From Pelethousia sp034928145 (GTDB lineage Bacteria; Bacillota; Clostridia; Christensenellales; CAG-138), in the NCBI GenBank assembly GCA_034928145.1, contig JAYFPE010000018.1, positions 1 to 19,825 of the forward strand: DNA of 19,825 nucleotides, read 5' to 3'. Below the pieces are notes generated by a model. The model searched no databases. It had not been told where the DNA came from and was given only the letters and a program-made list of their open reading frames with translations. Numbering within the stretch: the first letter of the stretch is position 1; the number at the start of each line of letters is the position of its first letter. Positions 7,252 through 13,961 of this stretch are shown here, piece by piece. Position numbers and translations under genes: made by a program.

Positions 7252-7860
7252 TTATAAGCCCAAAGCCTTCATCAGGCGTTCGTAGGAATCCATGGTGGGC
7301 ACGAGGAAATACCGCCCCGTAATGGAGGAGAGGTCGTTGTGAAACTCCGTTTCCATATGCAGCACGGATTCGCCGACCTCCCCATAGACAACAGCCGGTA
7401 CGTTCATCATCGCCATCACCATATCCACGCTCAGCGCGGGCACGGAAGGGGTAATGAGCATGTTCGTCATGCTGGAAATGGCGGATAGGTAGGCCCCCAC
7501 CAGGATATTGCCTACCTCCTCGATTGGCTTGAAGGCAGCGCATACGGCGGCGTAATCCTTGTGGTCGCTCGGGCCGCTGTGCCCTGTTATCAGGGTGAGC
7601 AGCTCGAAGGCGGCATCCATGGTGAGCACCATCATGATGAAGCCGTCCATATCGCCGCTTAGCTGCACCAATACCCCCACCACCAGCTCATCCGGGCTGG
7701 AGAACCCGCGGGTTATCTCCGAAAATGGCACCATTTCGCATTGGGGCAGGCCAATATCCACCTTGGAGTCCAACATGGTGGCCAGCGCCGTGGCGGCATT
7801 CCCCGTGCCGATGTTACCGATCTCCTTAAGTACGTCCATCATCATTTGGTCGATGGGCAT
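7252..7860 (-). CDS. cheC: CheY-P phosphatase CheC
   Basis: CheC removes phosphate from CheY-P and takes part in adaptation together with CheD, encoded next. In the 202-residue protein both half-sites of the CheC fold are visible. The first is complete: Asp9, Glu13, Asn16 and Pro39 follow D/S-x3-E-x2-N-x22-P. In the second, Glu115, Asn118 and Pro141 are in register, but position 111 is Lys instead of Asp/Ser, so it may be weaker. The ATG at 7860 has GAGGG 7 nt upstream; the reading frame stays open further back, but without family similarity. It is the first gene of the left-hand leftward unit and faces the plus-strand FliK-like gene across a shared regulatory region. Confidence 0.94.
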   Translation of the reverse strand: MPIDQMMMDVLKEIGNIGTGNAATALATMLDSKVDIGLPQCEMVPFSEITRGFSSPDELVVGVLVQLSGDMDGFIMMVLTMDAAFELLTLITGHSGPSDHKDYAAVCAAFKPIEEVGNILVGAYLSAISSMTNMLITPSVPALSVDMVMAMMNVPAVVYGEVGESVLHMETEFHNDLSSITGRYFLVPTMDSYERLMKALGL

Positions 7861-7922
7861 CCAGATTCCCTCGCTTCCCCGGCGCGCCGGCAGGGCGGCG
7901 AACCGAAATGCTATCAAATACG

Positions 7923-7949
7923 ATATCGTGATTTTTCGCGGAAAGATTA
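7923..7949 (-). promoter_or_regulatory. Sigma-28-like promoter for cheC unit
   Basis: Read leftwards: TAAT, exactly 15 nt, CACGATAT. This fits TAAA-N15-GCCGATAA at 3 of 4 and 5 of 8 bases. The -10 ends about 62 nt before the cheC ATG. It is the mirror partner of a rightward match that shares the same ATTAAT core, and resembles the element before fliD. Confidence 0.45.
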
Positions 7950-7973
7950 ATCCCATGGGCAAAAAACACGATA
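7924..7973. repeat. Large dyad between cheC and FliK-like gene
   Basis: The arms 7924-7936 and 7961-7973 are inverted copies matching at 12 of 13 positions. The centre of symmetry (7948.5) falls in the middle of ATTAAT (7946-7951). It coincides with the two opposed promoter matches, so the symmetry may simply be two promoters back to back, or an operator for a dimeric regulator. Confidence 0.75.
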
Positions 7974-7974
7974 A
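7948..7974 (+). promoter_or_regulatory. Sigma-28-like promoter for FliK-like/FlhB-like pair
   Basis: Read rightwards: TAAT, exactly 15 nt, CACGATAA (3 of 4 and 6 of 8 matches to the sigma-28 consensus). The -10 lies about 51 nt before the ATG at 8026. A second, weaker -10-like TACAAT is at 7985-7990 without a recognisable -35. Confidence 0.45.
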
Positions 7975-8025
7975 TATTTGCAGATACAATGGTTTTAGAC
8001 CGGCGCACACCCCAAAGGAGGGCTT

Positions 8026-9741
8026 ATGCAGATCCAATCCGTTCAAGGCATATCATCCCGTCAGGCGCTTACGGGCCCCCGGGATGCGCTATCGTCCTAT
8101 TCCCCCGGTGATGTCCTCCAGGCCGAGGTCGCCGAGGCGGATCAGGGCCAAGTGGTGTTACGCCTGCCGGAGGGAGAGCTTGTCAAGGCCAGCCAGCGCA
8201 CCATGGAGCCTTTGCAGGCCGGGGATATCTTGTTGCTACAGGTTTCGCAGCAGGAGGGCCAAAGCGCCCCCACGCTGGAGTTGTTGAGCGTAAACGGCCA
8301 GTCTCTCAAAACGGCGGCGCCGCTTGCGGAATTGGCCCTGCTGCACATGCAGGTGCCGCCCAGCCGGGCCAATTTGGCCATTGCCAAGGCGCTATCGCAA
8401 ATGGGCGCGCCGGTTCGGCCCGAAACCTTTACGCGGGTGGCCGAGCTTTCCGCCCGCTTCCCCAGCCTTGGCGCAGGGGAATGCCTGCTCTTTGCCGCTT
8501 CCACCCTGCCGCTCGACGCGGACACGGTAGCGGCCTTTGCCCGCTGGCTTCAGGACCCCGTGCAAACAGCGGACTTTGCCGCCGCAACCGAAAGCCTGGC
8601 CGCGCGGGATGGCCAAGCCGCTCCCCTGCTCGAAGCCGCCGCGCGCCAAATGGAGGCGGCGGTAGCCGAGGCAAGGGGTCAAGCGGCGCCGCTATCAGCC
8701 GCGCAAGACGCCCCGCAGGAAGCCCCGGGTGAATTGCCGCAGGGCCTTTCACCAAGCCTTTGCGCTAAGCTCACACAAAGCGGCGTTTGGCAGGAGCTAA
8801 GCGACCGCCTGCCCTCCCTGCCCGAACCGGAGGCCCGGGGCTTGATGCTGCGGCTGATGGCCGACCTGCCGCCAGAGACCAGCGGCGCGGAGCGCAGCCT
8901 GATATATCAGGCCATGCAGGGCCTGAGGCCGCAAGCAGCCGCGGATACGGCTCAATCCATACAATCGCAGACGGAAGCGCCGCAAACGGCGCAAGATGGC
9001 CGCGCCGCGGCAGCAAAGCCGCAAAGCCTACCCGAAAGGCAAACGATCCCGCTCCCGCAGGGGGCGGAGCCGCAGGAAGCGGCGCAAACCGGGCCGGCGC
9101 CCACGGAACAGTCTGTTTTGCAAAGCGGGCTGCGCGATCTTTTCGCCGCCCTGTTGGAGCGCGCTCCCGGCGAACAGGGCCAGGCCCTGCGGGAGGCGGC
9201 TGCAGAGCTTGAAACCAAACTCCTGGCCTTCACCGGCGCGCTCAAGGCGCAGGAAGGGCCGGAGGCGGCCCGTCTTCTCAAGCCGGTGCTGGAAATGGGC
9301 CAGGCGCTGACTGCACAGGTGCAAATGGGCGGCGAGTTGGGCAATCTTTTATATATGCCCCTGCCCATCACCCTCCACGAAAACCGGCAGGACGCCGGCC
9401 TCTATGTGCTCAAGCGCCACGGCGGCTCTTCCAAGGTGGACGAGGCCAACGTCACCGTAGCCATCTGCCTGGAAACGCAGAATCTGGGCCCTGTAGATAC
9501 CCTTTTGAAGGTGGAGCGCAACGATATCTCCCTGCAATTCAGGGCGGAAGGGGCGAAAGCGTGCGCCTTTATCCAATCGCAGCTCAGCTTGGCCGCCGAA
9601 TTGCCCTTTCCCGCGCCCTATCGCTTCAAAAACGCCTCCGTGGTGCGGCGGGAGGCGGCCATCACCCCGCTCAACGCGGGGCAAGCCCTTCAGCAGGCCT
9701 TCGGCCTTAGCGCCCCCGGCTCGCTGGATATATCCGTATAA
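8026..9741 (+). CDS. FliK-like hook-length control family protein (YlqG type)
   Basis: The protein is 571 residues. Residues about 25-90 form a beta-rich module (SPGDVLQAEV...VVLRLPEGE...AGDILLLQV). The middle (about 190-430) is Ala/Gln/Pro-rich and low in complexity. Residues about 440-545 look like the C-terminal FliK (Flg_hook) domain, with GLYVLKRHGG, VTVAICLETQNLGPVDTLLKV and a late PFPAPYRFKN segment. Followed by a FlhB-tail homologue, it matches the ylqG-ylqH pair of Bacillus subtilis, whose role is not well defined. A canonical FliK is encoded separately at the right edge, so this is a second family member. AAAGGAGG lies close before the ATG. It runs against the surrounding genes and likely has its own promoter. 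Confidence 0.7.
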   Translation: MQIQSVQGISSRQALTGPRDALSSYSPGDVLQAEVAEADQGQVVLRLPEGELVKASQRTMEPLQAGDILLLQVSQQEGQSAPTLELLSVNGQSLKTAAPLAELALLHMQVPPSRANLAIAKALSQMGAPVRPETFTRVAELSARFPSLGAGECLLFAASTLPLDADTVAAFARWLQDPVQTADFAAATESLAARDGQAAPLLEAAARQMEAAVAEARGQAAPLSAAQDAPQEAPGELPQGLSPSLCAKLTQSGVWQELSDRLPSLPEPEARGLMLRLMADLPPETSGAERSLIYQAMQGLRPQAAADTAQSIQSQTEAPQTAQDGRAAAAKPQSLPERQTIPLPQGAEPQEAAQTGPAPTEQSVLQSGLRDLFAALLERAPGEQGQALREAAAELETKLLAFTGALKAQEGPEAARLLKPVLEMGQALTAQVQMGGELGNLLYMPLPITLHENRQDAGLYVLKRHGGSSKVDEANVTVAICLETQNLGPVDTLLKVERNDISLQFRAEGAKACAFIQSQLSLAAELPFPAPYRFKNASVVRREAAITPLNAGQALQQAFGLSAPGSLDISV

Positions 9742-9750
9742 GGAGCCCCC

Positions 9751-10059
9751 ATGCAAGAAGATAAAAGCGAAAGAAAGCCGCGGCGGCATGCGGCCGCCCT
9801 CAAATACGACCCGCTTGCGGATGAAGCGCCCATCCTCGCCGCTGTGGGCAAGGGCGTCGTTGCGGAGCATATAATCGAAACAGCCAAGGAGCACGGCGTG
9901 CCCGTGGTGGAGGATTCCTCGGCCGCGGAATTGCTCGCCCACTTCTCCGTGGGCGACGCTATCCCACCGGCCCTTTATGAGGTCGTGGCGCAGATCTTAC
10001 TTTTCGTGGCCGAAATGGATACCAAGGCCGGCGAAAAGCTGCGGCATATCAGCCGCTAA
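9751..10059 (+). CDS. Soluble FlhB C-terminal-domain homologue (YlqH type)
   Basis: FlhB is the export-gate protein whose cytoplasmic tail sets substrate specificity with FliK. This 102-residue protein is only that tail: the core AALKYDPLADEAPILAAVGKG, the segment HIIETAKEHGVPVVEDSSAAELL, and the end IPPALYEVVAQILLFV align well with the FlhB C-terminal domain. The membrane domain is absent. The self-cleaving NPTH site is replaced by KPRR (9-12), so autocleavage is not expected. AAGGAG overlaps the stop of the FliK-like gene 9 nt upstream, so the two are almost certainly co-translated and may act together. Its stop overlaps the stop of the converging comFB-like gene by 4 nt. Confidence 0.85.
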   Translation: MQEDKSERKPRRHAAALKYDPLADEAPILAAVGKGVVAEHIIETAKEHGVPVVEDSSAAELLAHFSVGDAIPPALYEVVAQILLFVAEMDTKAGEKLRHISR

Positions 10060-10349
10060 GCCTTTGCTCGGTCGTGGTGCGGCCGCTGCTTGACGAGTTG
10101 CGCCGCCCGCAAGATCTCTTCGTATACGGTGACCCGGTTTTGGGCCAGGCCCTGGAGCCGGTAGGTCTCAAAGGCCTTGCCCTGCTCGGAAACCACATAT
10201 TTGGACGGCAGATGGTTGAGAGCCAGGGCCTTCACATCCAGTCTGCATTGGTTGCAGGTGCACATCTTCTCCTCATGCATCACCTCGTCCAGCATGCATT
10301 CTACCACGCTCTCTGTCACGTTGAATAATTTCGGCTCCACGTGTTCCAT
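10056..10349 (-). CDS. ComFB-family small zinc-binding protein
   Basis: The 97-residue protein fits the late-competence ComFB family: an N-terminal helix (NVTESVVECMLDEVM), a Cys cluster CTCNQC at about 30-35, the hallmark DVKALALNHLPSKYVVS (38-54), and a C-terminal helix ending in VKQRPHH. The cysteines, with Cys18, are probable metal ligands. Cyanobacterial members of the family have been reported as cyclic-di-GMP receptors; whether this one binds the nucleotide is not shown. It follows cheB by 27 nt on the same strand, so it is likely the last gene of the fliK-to-cheB operon. That setting suggests a role in motility or chemotaxis control rather than DNA uptake. AAGGGG precedes the ATG. Confidence 0.8.
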   Translation of the reverse strand: MEHVEPKLFNVTESVVECMLDEVMHEEKMCTCNQCRLDVKALALNHLPSKYVVSEQGKAFETYRLQGLAQNRVTVYEEILRAAQLVKQRPHHDRAKA

Positions 10350-10376
10350 CTGGCTCGCCCCTTTCTAATTTGCAGC

Positions 10377-11438
10377 TTATGGGCGAATAGGCCTCTTAAG
10401 CTGCTCGAGCAACGCGCTGGGAATCGCCTCCAGCGGCGCTTCGCGCAAAACCGCGCCCAGCTTCATAGCCTCCATAGGCATGCCGTATACCACGCTGGAT
10501 TGCTTATCCTGGCCAATGGTATAGGCGCCCTTTTCTTTCATGCGCAAAAGCCCCCTGGCGCCATCGGCCCCCATGCCTGTGAGCAGGATGCCCACAGACC
10601 GGTTGCCCATCACCTCCGCTACGGACTCAAACATTACGTTAACAGAAGGGCAGTGCCCACTCACCTTCTCCGTGCCGCCCACCTTGGCTATCAGCTCGGA
10701 ACCCCGCCGGGCCACCCGCAAATGGGCGTCCCCTGGGGCCACATAGGCGTGGCCGGCCAGAATGGGCATGCCGTCCTGCGCCTCGTGTACGGTGAGCAGG
10801 GTTTCCCGATCCAGGCGCTCGGCATACATTCTTGTAAAGACCGGGGGCATGTGCTGCACGATGACGATGCCGGGCATGCCCGCAGGCAGGGCTTTGAGGA
10901 TCTGGCTGGTCGCCTCCGTGCCACCTGTGGATGCGCCGATGGCTACCAGCATGTTCTTGCCGCAATCCCCCGTGAGCGCCTCCAGCGGTGAGCAGGGCGC
11001 GGAGCCGCGCTTTGCGGAAGCAGGATCGCGCAGAATCGGTCCCACCAGGCGGGCCACCGAGGCGATCTTAATCTTGGAGATCAGCTCCCTGGAAAAGGCA
11101 GCCATCTCGCCGGCTCCCGGCTTGGCGATAAAATCCACAGCGCCTGCGCGCATGGCCTCGAATACCACGCCATCCGCCCCGCTGACCGCGATTACGGGGA
11201 TGGGATGCTTGGGCATCACGGTTTCTAAAAACTCGATCCCGCTCATACCCGGCATTTCCACATCCAGGGTGATCACATCCGGGGCGAGCGAGTTTATTTT
11301 TTCCTTGGCGTCAAAGGCGCTGGACGCGGTCCCCGCCACCTCGATCTGCGGGTCCTGCTCCAGGCTCTTCGTAATGGCCGTGCGAAACATGAGCGAATCA
11401 TCAACGACCAGGACCCGAATCCGCTTTCCTGCGTACAT
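10377..11438 (-). CDS. cheB: Receptor methylesterase/deamidase CheB
   Basis: CheB removes methyl groups from chemoreceptors after phosphorylation by CheA, giving adaptation. The 353-residue protein has an N-terminal receiver (about 5-125) with Asp13-Asp14, phospho-acceptor Asp59 in TLDVEMPGMSG and Lys106, a linker, and a C-terminal esterase domain (about 160-350). The catalytic triad is visible: Ser170 in IGASTGG, His196 in VQHMPP and Asp292 in GMGADGARG, in the same relative spacing as enteric CheB. AGGTGG lies 6 nt before the ATG. It comes 34 nt after fliY; between them is a short 6-bp hairpin (11452-11469) without a U-tract. Confidence 0.97.
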   Translation of the reverse strand: MYAGKRIRVLVVDDSLMFRTAITKSLEQDPQIEVAGTASSAFDAKEKINSLAPDVITLDVEMPGMSGIEFLETVMPKHPIPVIAVSGADGVVFEAMRAGAVDFIAKPGAGEMAAFSRELISKIKIASVARLVGPILRDPASAKRGSAPCSPLEALTGDCGKNMLVAIGASTGGTEATSQILKALPAGMPGIVIVQHMPPVFTRMYAERLDRETLLTVHEAQDGMPILAGHAYVAPGDAHLRVARRGSELIAKVGGTEKVSGHCPSVNVMFESVAEVMGNRSVGILLTGMGADGARGLLRMKEKGAYTIGQDKQSSVVYGMPMEAMKLGAVLREAPLEAIPSALLEQLKRPIRP

Positions 11439-11472
11439 ATAACACCACCTCTTGCTTGGTATGAAGCAACGC

Positions 11473-12951
11473 TTAGCTGCCTCTTGTCAGGTCCGAAAGC
11501 TCCGCTGCGTTGAGCTCCGTGATGCGCACGCCGTAGCTATCGTCTATAACCACCACTTCGCCCCGGGCGACCTGGATGCCGTTGACCAGGATCTCGACCA
11601 TCTCGCCGGCGAGTTTATCCAGAACCACCACGGAGCCTACGTTCATATCCAGCACTTGCTTGATCGTTTTGGTGCAGCGGCCCAGCTCCACCGTCACTTC
11701 CATAGGCACATCCAACAGCCGCCACAGATTCTGGGTCTCGATCCGGCCATCCGCAGTCGGACCCATCGCGCCGAAAGCGGGATACTCCACATCCTTCACG
11801 TTCACGCTGGCGGCATCCTTCAGCGCGCCCCCCCCCTGCGGGGGGAAGGGGGCCTGCCCCACCCCCGGCATCGGAGCCTGGGGATAAGCGGGCGGATAAC
11901 CATAGGGCGGGTAAGGATAGGGATAATAGCCGCCCGGCGGGTAGGGCTGCTGGCCCGGACCGCCTTCCATCGAAGGCGCGGGCTGCGCAGGCGGCATAGG
12001 CTGCGTGGGCGGCATAGGCTGCGTGGGCTGCGCAGGCGGCGCGGACGGCGGCATAGGCTGCATGGGTGGCTGCGCAGGCGGCGCGGACGGCGGCATGGGC
12101 TGCGTGGGCGGCGGCGCGCTCTGCGGTGCGGGGGCCGGCGCCTCCGCAGACAGAGCCGGCGCGGGCTCCACCTGCGGTAGATAGGTAGCGTCCTGGGCCA
12201 CGAAGATATTCTCCGCCGCGCCCATATCCTGCTGCGGGGCCCTTGCCGGCTCCTCCGATGTGGGGTTTAGAAGCTCGTCCGCCAATTCCTGCGAAAAATC
12301 TATGGGCAAAACCTGCATGATCTCGCTGGTGAGCAGGTTCTCAATCTCCATTTTGAAAGAGATCTTGAGCACGATATCCCCGCGCTGGAAGATGCCGCTC
12401 AATTCATCCTCCGCAAGGACGATCCGCTTGGATGCCGGGGTGGAGATATTGATGGTTTTGTGCAGCATGGAGGCCAACGAGGTGGCGGAAGATCCCACCA
12501 TCTGGTTCATGACCTCGCGGATGGCGCTCAGGCTGATCTCGTCGAGTACGATGTTGTTGGGGTCGAGATTACCGCTGCCGCCCATAAGCAGATCCGTAAT
12601 GAGGGCGGCGTCGTATTCCTTGAGCAGCAGCAGGTTGTTGCCGCTGATCCCCTGGGTATATTGCACCTCCACCACTACCAGGGGTAGGGGATGCTCCGCG
12701 GCTAGCGTTTCCCGGTTATGGACGGAGAGGGCCGGCGTGGTAATCAGCACCTTACGCCCCAGGAGCGTATACATCGTAGTGGCGGCCGTTCCCATGCAGA
12801 TGTTTCCCATCTCGCCCAAAGCATCCTGCTCGTCCCGGGTAAGGTAGGCGTCCACATCCAGATCAACGATGGGTGGGCCGGCCTCTACCTGCCCCGCATT
12901 GCGCAGCAGCTCTTCGATTTGTTCCTGGGACATGATATTATTATCGCTCAC
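11473..12951 (-). CDS. fliY: Flagellar switch phosphatase FliY (FliN/CheC type)
   Basis: FliY is a C-ring protein that binds CheY-P and dephosphorylates it at the motor. Domains in order: an N-terminal peptide MSQEQIEELL (7-16) like the CheY-binding peptide of FliM; a CheC-like phosphatase domain (about 35-225) with both active sites intact (Asp43-Glu47-Asn50-Pro73 and Ser142-Glu146-Asn149-Pro172); a Pro/Gln/Tyr-rich linker (about 232-385); and a C-terminal FliN/SpoA domain (about 405-485). At 492 residues it exceeds the usual 380 or so, the excess being linker. The start is GTG inside the fliM end (11-nt overlap), with AAGGAG upstream; the ATG at 12933 lacks a ribosome binding site. A run of nine C lies in the linker DNA. 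Confidence 0.95.
   Translation of the reverse strand: MSDNNIMSQEQIEELLRNAGQVEAGPPIVDLDVDAYLTRDEQDALGEMGNICMGTAATTMYTLLGRKVLITTPALSVHNRETLAAEHPLPLVVVEVQYTQGISGNNLLLLKEYDAALITDLLMGGSGNLDPNNIVLDEISLSAIREVMNQMVGSSATSLASMLHKTINISTPASKRIVLAEDELSGIFQRGDIVLKISFKMEIENLLTSEIMQVLPIDFSQELADELLNPTSEEPARAPQQDMGAAENIFVAQDATYLPQVEPAPALSAEAPAPAPQSAPPPTQPMPPSAPPAQPPMQPMPPSAPPAQPTQPMPPTQPMPPAQPAPSMEGGPGQQPYPPGGYYPYPYPPYGYPPAYPQAPMPGVGQAPFPPQGGGALKDAASVNVKDVEYPAFGAMGPTADGRIETQNLWRLLDVPMEVTVELGRCTKTIKQVLDMNVGSVVVLDKLAGEMVEILVNGIQVARGEVVVIDDSYGVRITELNAAELSDLTRGS
11974..12114 (-). repeat. Pro-rich tandem repeats in fliY linker
   Basis: The DNA repeats units that translate as variations of QPMPPSAPPAQP (about residues 280-326). 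Two copies of a longer unit (QPMPPSAPPAQP) are followed by shorter TQPMPP copies. Near-identical DNA among copies (for example GGCGCGGACGGCGGCAT) points to recent duplication by slippage or recombination, so linker length may differ between strains. Confidence 0.8.
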
Positions 12952-13933
12952 TGTTATCCTGCTCCTTTATGATCTTTGCAATTTGTACCACGCGCTTTTC
13001 CTCACTCATGCCGAGAACAGCTTTGAACTTGGGTATCTGCTCCACGTCCATCAGGATAAAGTCCACGATCCGGTGATTGGTTGTGAGGATATCCCCCGGC
13101 TTCATCTGCAAAAGCTCACGCATGGTGATGCGGCTCTTTTGCAGCCTGGCCCTGAGGCGCACCTTGGTATCCATCACCTGCGCCTCGAGCTGCGCATCCG
13201 GCGCGCGCCTGGCGGCGATCTGCTCACCCAATGCCCAGGTCATGGAGTTGAGCTGTTTGGATATGGGCTGGATGAGGAAATGCGGCACGCAGATGGCCAT
13301 CATGTCCTCAATGCTGTCTATCTTCACGTTAAAGGTAACAATGGCCGCGGGCTCATTGGAGGCGGCGATCTGGGTGAACTGCGGACTGGTTTCGATGCGC
13401 TCAAGGCGCATCTTCAGCGCAGCCACCTTCTCCCAGGCCGATTCAAATATGCTCAGGCACTGGGGCAGCACATTCATCATAATCGCCAGATCGATCTCGG
13501 AAAAGGGCTTGCTTTCATCCGTATAATCCGCGCTGCCGCCAAAGAGGCAGCTGATGATGCCGTAAACCACCGCGGAAGACATTTGGAAGATCAACGAGCC
13601 GGTCAGCGGGGCCGCATCCACCACCGCGATTAGGGCAGGCAGGGGGATGGAGTTGTTGAATTCCCCAAAGAGCTGCTCCTCCACAGATACCACGTCAACT
13701 TCGCACAGGGTGCGCAACATACCCGTGAGCCTGGTGGCAAGAACGGTGGCAAAGTTATCGCTGATGGTATGGAAGGTACGCATCTGCTCCTTGGAGAATT
13801 TGTTCGCCGTACGGAAATCGTAGATACGAACTCCTTTGTCCGCATCCTCATCCGCCTCCGGCTTCACAGACTCGCCCACGGAAAGGGAATTGAGCAGTGC
13901 GTCTATCTCGCTTTGAGTGAGTATATTAGCCAA
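12941..13933 (-). CDS. fliM: Flagellar motor switch protein FliM (TTG start)
   Basis: FliM is the main C-ring switch protein, linking FliG to FliN/FliY and receiving CheY-P. The 330-residue protein has the N-terminal CheY-P-binding peptide ILTQSEIDALLNSL (4-17), the RIYDFRTANKFSKEQ segment (36-50) that opens the central CheC-like domain, and a C-terminal FliN-like SpoA domain (about 255-325) with RITMRELLQMKPGDIL. The central domain lacks obvious phosphatase residues, as is normal for FliM. The start codon is TTG with GGGAG 8 nt upstream; an ATG 4 nt before it is in another frame and stops at once. The end overlaps fliY by 11 nt, so their synthesis is probably coupled in the C-ring ratio. Confidence 0.96.
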   Translation of the reverse strand: MANILTQSEIDALLNSLSVGESVKPEADEDADKGVRIYDFRTANKFSKEQMRTFHTISDNFATVLATRLTGMLRTLCEVDVVSVEEQLFGEFNNSIPLPALIAVVDAAPLTGSLIFQMSSAVVYGIISCLFGGSADYTDESKPFSEIDLAIMMNVLPQCLSIFESAWEKVAALKMRLERIETSPQFTQIAASNEPAAIVTFNVKIDSIEDMMAICVPHFLIQPISKQLNSMTWALGEQIAARRAPDAQLEAQVMDTKVRLRARLQKSRITMRELLQMKPGDILTTNHRIVDFILMDVEQIPKFKAVLGMSEEKRVVQIAKIIKEQDNSER

Positions 13934-13961
13934 TCATTTGTCTCCCTTCGACAGGCGCTCC

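Noticed and set aside
7205..7543. N-terminal extension of cheD to an ATG at 7543
   Set aside because: It would overlap most of the end of cheC and adds Arg/Gly-rich sequence without family similarity; the MNTVLIG start at 7204 fits CheD.
7861..8025. Cyclic-di-GMP riboswitch in the divergent region
   Set aside because: These are common before clostridial flagellar genes, so I looked for the conserved GEMM core, but found no match on either strand by eye.
10034..10056. Possible terminator for comFB (5-bp stem 10041-10045/10052-10056 followed by CTTTT on the minus strand)
   Set aside because: The stem is short, includes the stop codon and has only four T, so it is too weak to call as a terminator.
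11452..11469. Hairpin TTGCTT-loop-AAGCAA between fliY and cheB
   Set aside because: Only 6 bp and A/T-rich, without a U-run; probably not functional as a terminator.
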